Below are positions 13,844-21,711 of a DNA stretch of 30,942 nucleotides, in pieces. The notes below the pieces were generated by a model that saw only the letters and a program-made list of their open reading frames with translations, was not told the DNA's origin and made no database searches. Source of the stretch: Planctomycetota bacterium (GTDB taxonomy: Bacteria; Planctomycetota; Phycisphaerae; Sedimentisphaerales; UBA12454); NCBI GenBank assembly GCA_018828825.1, contig JAHJUV010000079.1:1-30942 (forward strand), written 5' to 3'. A program made the position numbers and the translations under genes. Numbering within the stretch: the first letter of the stretch is position 1; each line of letters begins with the position of its first letter.

Positions 13844-14911
13844 ATGAGAGATATGATTTCTAAAAATATGGACAAACTGGGGCAGTTTCTTTTCGAGATT
13901 GCATTGCCTGCGGCGATTGTGCTTGTAACTCTTATAATCGGGTATATCGTCAGAGGAGTCCTGTTCTCAAGGCTTGTGCGGTGGTCGGAAAAGTCCAAAC
14001 TGAAAATTAACGGCGCGGTAATTTCCTCCGTCAAAGGTCCGTTCATAATATGGTTTTTAATGCTGGGTATTTATCTCGCACTTGAGTTCTCAAAAGTTCC
14101 GGAAAATGCGGTTTATATCGCCGGCAAGATTCTGCTCGCTCTGGGAATTTTTTCCATAATTCTTGTATCGATGAGTTTATCAGCGGCAATGATAAAGGCA
14201 TATTCGAGTAAGTTCGAAGCGGTTATGCCTATGACCTCGCTGACCGAGAATATCGGGCGGGTTGTGATTTTCGCGGTTGGAATTCTGATTATCCTGAACA
14301 CGCTGGGTATTTCCATAACGCCGATTCTCGCCACTTTGGGCGTGGGCGGTCTGGCGGTAGCCTTGGCGCTGCAGGACACGCTCGGGAACGTCTTCGCAGG
14401 TTTCTATGTTACTATGAGCAGGCAAATCAGGGTCGGCGATTACGTCAAGCTGGATACAGGTGAAGAAGGATATGTGATTGATATTACGTGGCGTGCGACA
14501 AAGATAAGAACGCTGCCCAATAACATAGTTTTGATTCCGAACGATAAACTAACCAAGGCCATCGCTACAAATTATTGTATGCCGGACAAGGAAATGGCAG
14601 TATTGATAAATGTCGGCGTACACTACGACAGCGACTTGAAGAAAGTCGAGGCCGTTACCTGCGAAGTCGGCAAAGAAGTAATGAAGGAAGTTGCCGGCGG
14701 GGTACCGGATTTTCAGCCTTTTATCAGATATCATACTTTCGGCGATTTCAGTATAAACTTTACAGTAATCCTCAGAGCCAGCGAGTTTGTGAACCAGTAT
14801 ATAATTAAGCACGAATTCGTGAAGAGACTGCACGAGAGATACGCCAGGGAAGGTATAAATATTCCTTATCCAATTCGAGCGATAAACAACGAACAGGAAA
14901 AGGCGAAATAG
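13844..14911 (+). CDS. MscS-family mechanosensitive channel
   Basis: The 355-residue protein has about four N-terminal membrane spans and the characteristic pore helix LATLGVGGLAVALALQDT (TM3, rich in Gly/Ala), then a beta domain with VGDYVKLDTGEEGYV and RTLPNNIVLIPNDKL, and an alpha/beta C-terminal domain (HYDSDLKKVE). This is the MscS layout: a homoheptamer that opens under membrane tension to release solutes on osmotic downshock. Extra N-terminal spans place it with MscS-like YnaI/YbdG-type members more than with the minimal E. coli MscS. The ATG at 13844 lies two bases after the PIN/TRAM stop, so the genes are co-translated. It converges on the permease gene, with 16 bp between the stops. 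Confidence 0.93.
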   Translation: MRDMISKNMDKLGQFLFEIALPAAIVLVTLIIGYIVRGVLFSRLVRWSEKSKLKINGAVISSVKGPFIIWFLMLGIYLALEFSKVPENAVYIAGKILLALGIFSIILVSMSLSAAMIKAYSSKFEAVMPMTSLTENIGRVVIFAVGILIILNTLGISITPILATLGVGGLAVALALQDTLGNVFAGFYVTMSRQIRVGDYVKLDTGEEGYVIDITWRATKIRTLPNNIVLIPNDKLTKAIATNYCMPDKEMAVLINVGVHYDSDLKKVEAVTCEVGKEVMKEVAGGVPDFQPFIRYHTFGDFSINFTVILRASEFVNQYIIKHEFVKRLHERYAREGINIPYPIRAINNEQEKAK

Positions 14912-14927
14912 CCCCCGCAAAAAGCCC

Positions 14928-16439
14928 CTACGGCTTGTTTGGTTCTACGATATTATGAATTTTCGAATTATCGGCAGTGTTGGATATATGCTGGGTTTTT
15001 ATATGTTTCGCCGCCTGTTCGAGCCGCTGCTGCCTTGTCGGCATACGGTCTGCCAGAAACGATAAAGATGCCCAGGATATAAGACAGGAAACCACGCCGA
15101 CGACGAGACCGACTTTGAGCCATTCGAAGAATTTTATCGAAGCACGGTAGCGTTTTTCAGCCATACCGAGAGCCACGATATTGGCTGTCGAACCAATCAT
15201 CGTTATATTTCCGCCGAGACAGGCGCCCTGCAGCAAGGCCCAGACTAAAGGTGTTTGTTCAAGTTTGTCCACCACAGGCACAAAAGCCGCGACAAAAACA
15301 ACATTATCGACCAGTGCCGAACCGGCGGCGGATATCGCAATGATTATGGGCATAAGCAAAGTAGGTTTGTCGCCGAAAACATTCTGGAAATGCCCGGCTA
15401 TTTCCTCTGTTACGTGCGTATGCTGCAGCGAACCTGCCACGGCAAAGAGCATCATAAAAAACAGCAGCGTCCACCATTCGACATCGGCCTCGATATAATG
15501 TCTGGCCCGTTCCTGACGGAATACCATTAAAATACCGGCTATTACCAGCGGGGCCACAATCAAAATCGTGTTGGGCGCAAGGCCCAGCTTTATTTCGAGC
15601 CAGCGATGCAGGGCAATGAAACTTATCATACCCAAAAGAATCGCCAGACCCCTTTTATAAGGTACATTTACCAGAGGACCGAGACCAAGGCCCATCTGGC
15701 GCCTAGCTGAAAGCCTTTCCGAAAGTAGGTGAATTTCCCTGCGATACCACCAGAGCAGTAAAACCATCGAAATCGAAAGTGTGATTATCATAACCGGAAA
15801 CGACCAGACGATGAAATCTACAAAGCTCAGCGGGGGCGAGACATTCTGACCGATGACAATGCCCACAGGATTACCGAGCATCGTTCCGCTTGAGCCGATG
15901 TTGGTCGCCATTACGGAGATTATCAAAAACGGCATCGGCGAGATCTTCAGGGTATCGCAAACCTGGAAAACAAGAGTCGCCATAAAGATAATGGAAGTAA
16001 CCTCATCGACAATACAGGACATCATTGCGCTTAGGAACATAACTATAATAATGAACATTTTGCCCGTCATCCGCGGCGTTTTTATTACGCTCTGGATTAT
16101 CCAGGTAAAAAGGCCAAGTTCCCTCAGCACCCCTACCGTTATCATCATACCGACAAGAAACAAAATTACGTCAATTTTGCACTCCTTGATGAATGTCGGA
16201 AGGTCGAGCGTATTTGTTCCCATCAACACGCCTATGCCGATAAAAGCTATAGCCAGCCGGAATTTCCAGAAAAGCAGCGTAGCCATTACTATCATAACAA
16301 AAATCGAAGAGGAAATTATCTGCTGTTTGTTCAGCTTGAACGTATGAGCCAAAAGGCCGACCGAGAAACTGATAGCCAGCATGATGACCATTCGAATGAT
16401 CGTCTGTTCGAGTGCTTTTTTGCTTTTTTCCGGCATCAT
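14928..16439 (-). CDS. NhaD/ArsB-type ion permease (IT superfamily)
   Basis: The 503-residue protein has about 12-13 hydrophobic segments. Signature stretches include MMSCIVDEVTSIIFMATLVF, ATNIGSSGTMLGNPVGI, SAAGSALVDNVVFVAAFVP and GGNITMIGSTANIVALGMAE, arranged as two inverted repeats as in the ArsB/NhaD and SLC13 families. Substrates in this group are Na+/H+ (NhaD), arsenite (ArsB) or carboxylates. The SALVDN and NITMIGSTAN motifs favour sodium/proton antiport, but this is not proven. No ars genes are nearby. It follows the EIIA-CBS gene by 8 bp and must be co-expressed, which suggests a regulatory link. Its last codons overlap a small AAGCC/GGCTT hairpin at 14922-14936, the only terminator-like element between the convergent genes. 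Confidence 0.88.
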   Translation of the reverse strand: MMPEKSKKALEQTIIRMVIMLAISFSVGLLAHTFKLNKQQIISSSIFVMIVMATLLFWKFRLAIAFIGIGVLMGTNTLDLPTFIKECKIDVILFLVGMMITVGVLRELGLFTWIIQSVIKTPRMTGKMFIIIVMFLSAMMSCIVDEVTSIIFMATLVFQVCDTLKISPMPFLIISVMATNIGSSGTMLGNPVGIVIGQNVSPPLSFVDFIVWSFPVMIITLSISMVLLLWWYRREIHLLSERLSARRQMGLGLGPLVNVPYKRGLAILLGMISFIALHRWLEIKLGLAPNTILIVAPLVIAGILMVFRQERARHYIEADVEWWTLLFFMMLFAVAGSLQHTHVTEEIAGHFQNVFGDKPTLLMPIIIAISAAGSALVDNVVFVAAFVPVVDKLEQTPLVWALLQGACLGGNITMIGSTANIVALGMAEKRYRASIKFFEWLKVGLVVGVVSCLISWASLSFLADRMPTRQQRLEQAAKHIKTQHISNTADNSKIHNIVEPNKP

Positions 16440-16447
16440 AAGCAGTT

Positions 16448-17398
16448 CTACTCTCTCAGAATCTTATTTAGAAACATAGCTAACGATATGACTCCGATAA
16501 GCGTTTTGCCGCGGAGCACATAAGCATGATCGACCCGCCTGCGTGCAAGCTCTTTTGCCACCTGGGCGGCTGGCACATCTTCGGAAACAGTTGCATAATC
16601 CGTCGTCATTATTTCAGTCAGCCAGGTTTTGCTTTCCTTTTTCAGAATTTCCTCAAAAGGTTCAAAATTGATTATCGGCGTAAGGTCCTCGACCCAAAGA
16701 ATATAGTCCGGCAGACAAACCCGCAGCAATTCGTGCGTTGAAACAACGCCTATGAGGTCGCCGTCTTTGTCTATAACCGGCACATCCCTGACCTGATGGC
16801 GTACGAATAAGTCAATCGCTTTCTCAAGAGTGTCATACTCATAAAGTTTTATCGTAACCGGATTCATAATGTCACATGCACGCAAATGCTCGGTAAGCAC
16901 TGCGCCGCCTTTGTCAAAAAAGTCCCAGACTTTTTCCGGCGTGGGAAGCTCGGCGACAATGTCAGCAGTATTTGGTTCATGACAGATTTTTGCCAGGGAA
17001 CTCATAGCCTGAAGATATGCGCCGGGAGCAGCTTTTGGCGCAAGGGTTAAAATGATAAGCTTAACCGGCATACTTGTGCTGCCTGCATATTGAATACCGT
17101 TCTTTGATGTCGCAATGCCGACGACAATTTGGTCTATCGCGGTCAGACGGACATGAGGCATCGCGATGCCGGGACCAACTACTGTTGGAGCCTGATTTTC
17201 TCTCTCAATTAGTTCCTTGTGGGCCTGCTCGACATTGCCGATTCCCCTGACCATTGCCAGCTTTTGGAGCATTTCCATTAAAAGCTGGTTGCGGTCAGTC
17301 ATCTCTGTCTGACAGATTACATGATCCGGCGTAAAAAGAGAAGAAAAGCGAACATTATGATTATTCTTCGTAGTCATCGGTTTCAGGGTATAAACCAT
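16448..17398 (-). CDS. PTS EIIA (fructose/Ntr type) fused to a CBS-domain pair
   Basis: A 316-residue cytoplasmic protein. Residues 18-165 are an EIIA domain with the phosphorylatable His H82 in GIAMPHVRL, preceded by the usual ERENQAPTVVGPG. Residues 170-316 form a CBS pair: CDIMNPVTIKLYEYDTLEKA with DVPVIDKDGDLIGVVSTHELL, and EIMTTDYATVSEDVPAAQV with DHAYVLRGKTLIGVISL, the type of module that binds adenine nucleotides. It is first in an operon with the permease gene, so it probably gates the permease according to PTS phosphorylation and energy state; this is inference. An AAGGA sequence abuts the ATG at 17398, unusually close. M8 (17377) is the alternative start. Confidence 0.88.
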   Translation of the reverse strand: MVYTLKPMTTKNNHNVRFSSLFTPDHVICQTEMTDRNQLLMEMLQKLAMVRGIGNVEQAHKELIERENQAPTVVGPGIAMPHVRLTAIDQIVVGIATSKNGIQYAGSTSMPVKLIILTLAPKAAPGAYLQAMSSLAKICHEPNTADIVAELPTPEKVWDFFDKGGAVLTEHLRACDIMNPVTIKLYEYDTLEKAIDLFVRHQVRDVPVIDKDGDLIGVVSTHELLRVCLPDYILWVEDLTPIINFEPFEEILKKESKTWLTEIMTTDYATVSEDVPAAQVAKELARRRVDHAYVLRGKTLIGVISLAMFLNKILRE

Positions 17399-17424
17399 TC
17401 CTTCAAAAAATTTACGAAACCATC

Positions 17425-17453
17425 AGTATAGTGTTTTCAGCCGGATATAGCAA
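17425..17453 (-). promoter_or_regulatory. Promoter of the EIIA-CBS/permease operon
   Basis: On the minus strand TTGCTA (17453-17448), a 17-base spacer and TATACT (17430-17425) predict a start near 17418, leaving a leader of only about 20 bases. Confidence 0.6.
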
Positions 17454-17532
17454 GAAAGTATATTTACTCAGTCATAGAGACCATTTCAGGCTGCAGAATT
17501 GCCTAAGACATAACCCCTTTGCGCAACGCAGC

Positions 17533-18084
17533 TTACTGCCGCTGATATTTGCCCATTAGTGAGCCTTTGGCCAAAATATGACCTTCCATCACTTTAAGCA
17601 AATCCTTATTAGTAGAATCGGCCGGCAGGTCAAGTACCCTATCCAACGCATAAATTTTAAAATAGTAGCGATGCGTTCCGCTGGGCGGACAAGGACCACT
17701 GTAGCCACGCCGCGGGTAACTGTTAAGGCCCTGTATGGAGCCGTCCTGAAGCTTTTTTACCTGCGGAATACCTTCGGGCAACTGGTTTGCCTCGGCAGGG
17801 ATGTTCCACATTACCCAGTGAACCCAAATCCCAACGGGAGCATCAGGGTCGTCGCTGATAATGGCAAAACTTTTCGTGCCGCGAGGAGTCCCCTCCCACT
17901 GCAGCGGCGGCGAGATATTCTGACCATCGCAGGTGTATTGAGCCGGTATCATACCGCCCTCTTTAAAGGCCGAAGATGTAACTGTAATCGCCATTTTCTC
18001 ATCTCCTTTCTGCGCAATACTATTTTGGCCTAAACCACACAACAAAACCAAAAGCATAAACAGAATATAATGTTTTTTACTCAT
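17533..18084 (-). CDS. YbhB/YbcL-type PEBP-family protein, exported
   Basis: I take ATG 18084 as the start: it has GAGGTG about 5 bases upstream and gives a clean signal peptide (MSKKHYILFMLLVLLCGLG, cleavage near SIAQ). The reading from 18105 adds seven residues without a ribosome site. The 183-residue protein has the phosphatidylethanolamine-binding (Raf kinase inhibitor-like) fold: IPAQYTCDGQNISPPLQW, SDDPDAPVGIWVHWVMWNIP and GPCPPSGTHRYYFKIYALD hold the conserved ligand-pocket Asp, His and Pro residues. Bacterial members have no firmly known role. Most are cytoplasmic, so periplasmic location is a small difference. A TGA stop of a low-confidence ORF overlaps the ATG. Confidence 0.88.
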   Translation of the reverse strand: MSKKHYILFMLLVLLCGLGQNSIAQKGDEKMAITVTSSAFKEGGMIPAQYTCDGQNISPPLQWEGTPRGTKSFAIISDDPDAPVGIWVHWVMWNIPAEANQLPEGIPQVKKLQDGSIQGLNSYPRRGYSGPCPPSGTHRYYFKIYALDRVLDLPADSTNKDLLKVMEGHILAKGSLMGKYQRQ

Positions 18085-18266
18085 AACCACACCTCTAAAA
18101 AGCAAATATCAAAAACAAAAATGATTGTCGTTCCCGCTGGAGCATAACTTATCTTGTATTTTTCTTTTACATCGTTAATAATTTTATTTTTGTTCTGTTT
18201 TTTCAGCCATTGCATAGCGGTCTTTTCATATTTCTCTATCGCCACATCTGTCGCCGAACGGCACAA
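18081..18266 (-). CDS. Possible small ORF overlapping the PEBP start
   Basis: A 61-codon frame from TTG 18266 whose TGA overlaps the PEBP ATG in an ATGA arrangement, which often marks coupled genes. Its middle is polar and helix-like (DVAIEKYEKTAMQWLKKQNK). There is no ribosome site and no ATG, and the frame continues open upstream into the end of the 121-residue gene in another register. It may be real, a frameshifted tail or chance. Confidence 0.25.
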   Translation of the reverse strand: MCRSATDVAIEKYEKTAMQWLKKQNKNKIINDVKEKYKISYAPAGTTIIFVFDICFLEVWL

Positions 18267-18306
18267 ATCAGCGGTAAGGTTTGCCGCATATGCTGCATTT
18301 GATTGA

Positions 18307-18672
18307 TTAGAACCATCCTTTTCTTTCTGCTTTCTTCAGGATTATTTTGAGATCTTTCTCCGGTATCGTAAGACAGAACTGCCCCCAGACCCATCGACCT
18401 TTCGCACCAGATTTTACTCCGACCATGTAATATCCGAGTCGATACTCAATCCGGTTATCCGCTTCAAACCTAATGCGTTGAAAAGCAATGAGTTTATTGT
18501 GTGCATCATGCTGATTGTGAAGGATTTCGTCCTCAATAATAAAGTAACATTTGGCTCCATAAATCGTCTTTATGCAGCGAGGTTTGCCGATATTATTCGG
18601 GAGTTTGTCTGGCTCGACCACTTTAGTCTTTTCGCCACGTCTTAAGACTGATCTTCGATTGTGAATTCCCAT
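18307..18672 (-). CDS. Conserved-looking small protein of unknown function
   Basis: A 121-residue soluble protein from ATG 18672, with AAGGG about 6-8 bases upstream and a TATAAT-like box at 18699-18694 without a clear -35. It is basic at the N-terminus (GIHNRRSVLRRGEKTK) and has a strand-rich middle (CIKTIYGAKCYFIIEDEIL). The end, RIEYRLGYYMVGVKSGAKG RWVWGQF followed by PEKDLKIILKKAERKGWF, I recall from uncharacterised environmental proteins with similar Arg-Trp-Val-Trp-Gly-Gln and GW-F endings. No catalytic motif is evident. The alternating strands and final helix are compatible with a small alpha/beta fold. It is separated from ispG and the PEBP gene by short gaps on the same strand and has no obvious functional link to either. 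Confidence 0.65.
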   Translation of the reverse strand: MGIHNRRSVLRRGEKTKVVEPDKLPNNIGKPRCIKTIYGAKCYFIIEDEILHNQHDAHNKLIAFQRIRFEADNRIEYRLGYYMVGVKSGAKGRWVWGQFCLTIPEKDLKIILKKAERKGWF

Positions 18673-18741
18673 AACTTTCCCTTTCTAATAATGATTATAC
18701 AACTTTATACGCCTCTGGTGCACTGTATAAAGCGGGAAACA

Positions 18742-19803
18742 CTACTTTTCGTATTTTTCAATTTCTTTTTTCAAGGCGGCAAAAAGCTGCGACTGCTTAA
18801 CAGTTGCGATTTTTTTGCCTTTTTTGTAGATAAAGCCCTTATCGGCCGCGGCGCAGACAGCAATATCGGCATCGGCCGCTTCTCCGGGGCCGTTGACCAC
18901 GCAACCCATAACAGCAACCCTGAGCGGATTTTTAACTTCCTTAAGGAGTTTTTTGACCTGCCGGGCAAATCCAATCAAATCCCACCGGCATCTGCCGCAG
19001 GTAGGACAGACAATAAGCTGAGGTTCCCTGCTTTTATAAAGGCCGATGGACGCAAGGATTTTTTTGGCAATTTCGACCTCCTGCACTGGGTCGCCTGCAA
19101 TGCTGATGCGAATCGTATCGCCAATGCCCTGCCATAAAAGAGTGCCAATTGCAACAGAAGCGGGAACAATGGCATCTTCGGCAAGGCCTGCGTGGGTAAG
19201 GCCGAGATGTATCGGATAATCGAATTTTTCGGCTATGGCGATGTTCGACTCGAGCGTCCTTGCGACGTCCGAGCTTTTGACGCTCAAAACGATATCATTA
19301 AAACCTCTTTTTTCAAACAGTCTGATATATCCGGCCATTTCCCTTATCATAAGGGGCGTTCGTTTTCTTTGCGGGGTATCGTGAAAGAGATTTCGGATGC
19401 TTGCCTCATTTATGCCGATGCGGATTGCGATTTTGTGAGCCTTTGCGCAGTCGATGATTCTGTTAATATCGTCTTCGCTTTTTATATTGCCGGGATTGAG
19501 GCGGATTTTTGCGGCGCCGCCTTCGATAGCCTCTACCGCCCTTTCGGGTGAAAAATGAATATCTGCTATCAGCGGGATTTTTACTTTCTTAACAATTTTC
19601 GCAAAGGCGATGCTGTCCTGTCTTGTCGGGATGGCGATTCTTACAAGCTGCGCCCCTGCCGCCGATAAAGCGTTTATCTGTTTTACGCAGGCGGCAATAT
19701 CCGTCGTGGCCAGTTTGACCATAGACTGGATTACAACAGGGTGTTTTGAGCCGATTTTGACCTTTCCAGCGGAAACTGTGCGTGTTTTTCGTCTTTTTAT
19801 CAT
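18742..19803 (-). CDS. ispG: (E)-4-hydroxy-3-methylbut-2-enyl-diphosphate synthase
   Basis: The 353-residue enzyme is IspG (GcpE), the [4Fe-4S] enzyme of the MEP isoprenoid pathway that converts MEcPP to HMBPP. The N-terminal TIM barrel contains VVIQSMVKLATTDI, PLIADIHF and KIRLNPGNI. The C-terminal domain has the cluster ligands C266 and C269 (CPTCGR) and C301 (MGCVVNGPGEA) and the fourth ligand E308. The usual conserved TDT after QSM is TTD here, a slight difference. It is the short bacterial type, without the large insert seen in plants and some bacteria. It starts at ATG 19803, divergent from the hydrolase-importer operon. No other MEP genes are in the window. Confidence 0.95.
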   Translation of the reverse strand: MIKRRKTRTVSAGKVKIGSKHPVVIQSMVKLATTDIAACVKQINALSAAGAQLVRIAIPTRQDSIAFAKIVKKVKIPLIADIHFSPERAVEAIEGGAAKIRLNPGNIKSEDDINRIIDCAKAHKIAIRIGINEASIRNLFHDTPQRKRTPLMIREMAGYIRLFEKRGFNDIVLSVKSSDVARTLESNIAIAEKFDYPIHLGLTHAGLAEDAIVPASVAIGTLLWQGIGDTIRISIAGDPVQEVEIAKKILASIGLYKSREPQLIVCPTCGRCRWDLIGFARQVKKLLKEVKNPLRVAVMGCVVNGPGEAADADIAVCAAADKGFIYKKGKKIATVKQSQLFAALKKEIEKYEK

Positions 19804-19819
19804 AGGTATAAATTCTATC

Positions 19820-19848
19820 TTGTTTTATCGCTGCGGGCAAATTAAAAT
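19820..19848 (+). promoter_or_regulatory. Possible promoter of the hydrolase-importer operon
   Basis: TTGTTT (19820-19825), a 17-base spacer and TAAAAT (19843-19848) lie about 55 bases before ATG 19903. The -10 box is good and the -35 box weak. There is no room here for a cobalamin riboswitch. Confidence 0.4.
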
Positions 19849-19902
19849 ACGCCGGCTTTGAAGGCTTTTAATATCCATTTAAGTTCTCGTAGGCTATACC
19901 GA

Positions 19903-20754
19903 ATGCTGTTATCGATAATTAGAATTCTATTGGCGGTCTATCTGGGGCTTGGGCTAATATTGTATTTTATGCAGTCGAGCATGGTTTTTCAGCCGACGAA
20001 GGAATTGCCTTACAACCCCGGCGATATCGGGCTGGAATATGAAAAGGTACAGTTAAAAACGCCCGACAATCTGATACTCTCGGCCTGGTACGTTCCGGCA
20101 AAAAAAGCGGAATTTACCGTACTCTTCTGCCATGGCAACGGTGGAAATATGTCGCATCGGCTCGACTCACTAAACATCTTTAATGAACTGGGGCTCAACT
20201 GCCTTATCTTTGATTACCGCGGCTACGGTGCCAGTGGCGGCAAGTCAACTGAAGAGGGTTTATATGTCGATGCACAAACTGCCTACGACTGGCTGATTAA
20301 CGAAAAGAAAATATCGCCTGAGAATATAATATTTTTCGGTCGGTCGGTTGGCGGGAGCGTCGCAGCGCATCTTGCAGGTAACGTAAAAGTAAAGGGGCTG
20401 ATTATAGAAAGCTGTTTTACCTCTTATGCAGATATCGGCCGGAAATTTTATCCGTATATGCCCGTAAAATTGCTTGCAAGATATGATTTTAATACATTCG
20501 AATACGTAAAAAAGGTCAAATGCCCCATACTTGTCATTCACAGCAGAAGCGATGAGATAATCCCGTTTGAGTTCGGCCTGCGGCTTTACGAACAGGCGGC
20601 AAACGAGCCGAAAGAATTTCTCGAAATCTTCGGCAATCATAACGAGGGTTTTCTGTACACCGGACAGGCTTACCGTGATGGATTAAGCAAATGGCTCGAA
20701 TCGGTCAAAAATTACCAGCAGCAACCTGCCGCTAAAATAAAACTTATATCCTGA
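19903..20754 (+). CDS. Alpha/beta hydrolase, BEM46/YfhR-like, membrane-anchored
   Basis: I start at ATG 19903 (AGG at 19891-19893, 9-base spacing). An in-frame TTG at 19858 adds 15 residues without a ribosome site. The 283-residue protein has a membrane anchor (about 5-25), then an alpha/beta hydrolase domain with oxyanion-hole region CHGNGGNMSHR, nucleophile elbow GRSVGG (Ser 148), Asp 217 (SRSDEIIP) and His 246 (GNHNEGF). It matches the BEM46/YfhR group of esterase- or peptidase-like proteins, whose natural substrates are mostly unknown. It is 15 bp upstream of the btuF-like gene and probably in one operon with the importer; a role in releasing the imported compound is possible but unsupported. 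Confidence 0.88.
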   Translation: MLLSIIRILLAVYLGLGLILYFMQSSMVFQPTKELPYNPGDIGLEYEKVQLKTPDNLILSAWYVPAKKAEFTVLFCHGNGGNMSHRLDSLNIFNELGLNCLIFDYRGYGASGGKSTEEGLYVDAQTAYDWLINEKKISPENIIFFGRSVGGSVAAHLAGNVKVKGLIIESCFTSYADIGRKFYPYMPVKLLARYDFNTFEYVKKVKCPILVIHSRSDEIIPFEFGLRLYEQAANEPKEFLEIFGNHNEGFLYTGQAYRDGLSKWLESVKNYQQQPAAKIKLIS

Positions 20755-20769
20755 TGCCGGCCTTTTAAG

Positions 20770-21711
20770 ATGAAACGAAAGGCTAAAACATTTATTCTCC
20801 TGACGATAATCGCACTGGCAATCTGTCTGATATTTCCCGTCTTAAGAAAAAAACAGCCTGCCGTCACTGAAAACTCTTCGCCAAAATCGTACAGCAGGAT
20901 TATCTCTCTTGCGCCAAGTACGACCGAGATACTATTTGCTTTGGGACTTGGCGATAAGGTTATAGGCGTATCGGAATTCTGCAACTGGCCGCCGGAGGCG
21001 AAAAAGATACCAAAGGTGGGCGGACTTCTAAATCCGAATTACGAGGCGGTTGTCGCAGCAAGGCCCGACCTTGTGATTACCTTTGACGATATGGCCGAGG
21101 CTGAAAATAAATTTGCGGCGTTGGGGATAGAGACTCTCGTGGTAAAACACGACAGGCTGGATGAAATTCTTGACTCGATTCTGACAATAGGCCGACACTG
21201 CGACAAAGCAGAAAAGGCCGACCAGATAGTTAATGAAATCCGCGACAAAATCCGGAAAATCCAAAGCCGGATTCCGGATACAAACAAGCCAAAAGTACTT
21301 ATAAGCGTCGGGCACGAGTATTCACAGAACCCGAAGGCCTTGCCGCGGAACATTTATATCGCCGGAGATGACGGATTTTACAGCGAGATGATTAAATTTG
21401 CCGGCGGGCAGAACGCTTACGGCGGGAAACTCCCATTCCCGACTATCGGCGCCGAATCGGTAATCTCGATGAACCCGCAAATAGTTATCGATATAGCGCC
21501 TGTAACAACAAAGCAGACAGAAAGCCGGATAACAATACAGCAGTGGAAAAATTTCAGTCAAATCGACGCTGCTAAAAACGACAGGATATATGTTTTTACC
21601 GAAGATTACACAGCGATACCTGGTCCGAGATTTATACTGACACTTGAAAAAATCGCCCGTATAATAAATCCGCAACTTAATCGACAGGAAGATGAACCAA
21701 ACAGTAATTGA
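20770..21711 (+). CDS. BtuF-type corrinoid/siderophore-binding protein
   Basis: The 313-residue protein has an N-terminal hydrophobic segment (8-25) without a proper lipobox, followed by a type III periplasmic-binding fold: RIISLAPSTTEILFALGLGDKVIGVS and VGGLLNPNYEAVVAARPDLVI are typical of vitamin B12 (BtuF) binding proteins, and a long connecting helix separates the two lobes. It should capture the substrate and deliver it to the permease encoded downstream. The opening motif with APSTTE and CNWPPEAKKIPKVGG favours cobalamin over ferric siderophores, but the two subfamilies are hard to tell apart. It overlaps the ATPase gene by 20 bp. Confidence 0.88.
   Translation: MKRKAKTFILLTIIALAICLIFPVLRKKQPAVTENSSPKSYSRIISLAPSTTEILFALGLGDKVIGVSEFCNWPPEAKKIPKVGGLLNPNYEAVVAARPDLVITFDDMAEAENKFAALGIETLVVKHDRLDEILDSILTIGRHCDKAEKADQIVNEIRDKIRKIQSRIPDTNKPKVLISVGHEYSQNPKALPRNIYIAGDDGFYSEMIKFAGGQNAYGGKLPFPTIGAESVISMNPQIVIDIAPVTTKQTESRITIQQWKNFSQIDAAKNDRIYVFTEDYTAIPGPRFILTLEKIARIINPQLNRQEDEPNSN

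Noticed and set aside
19804..19902. Cobalamin riboswitch before the importer operon
   Set aside because: The leader is too short and I see no B12-box-like conserved core.
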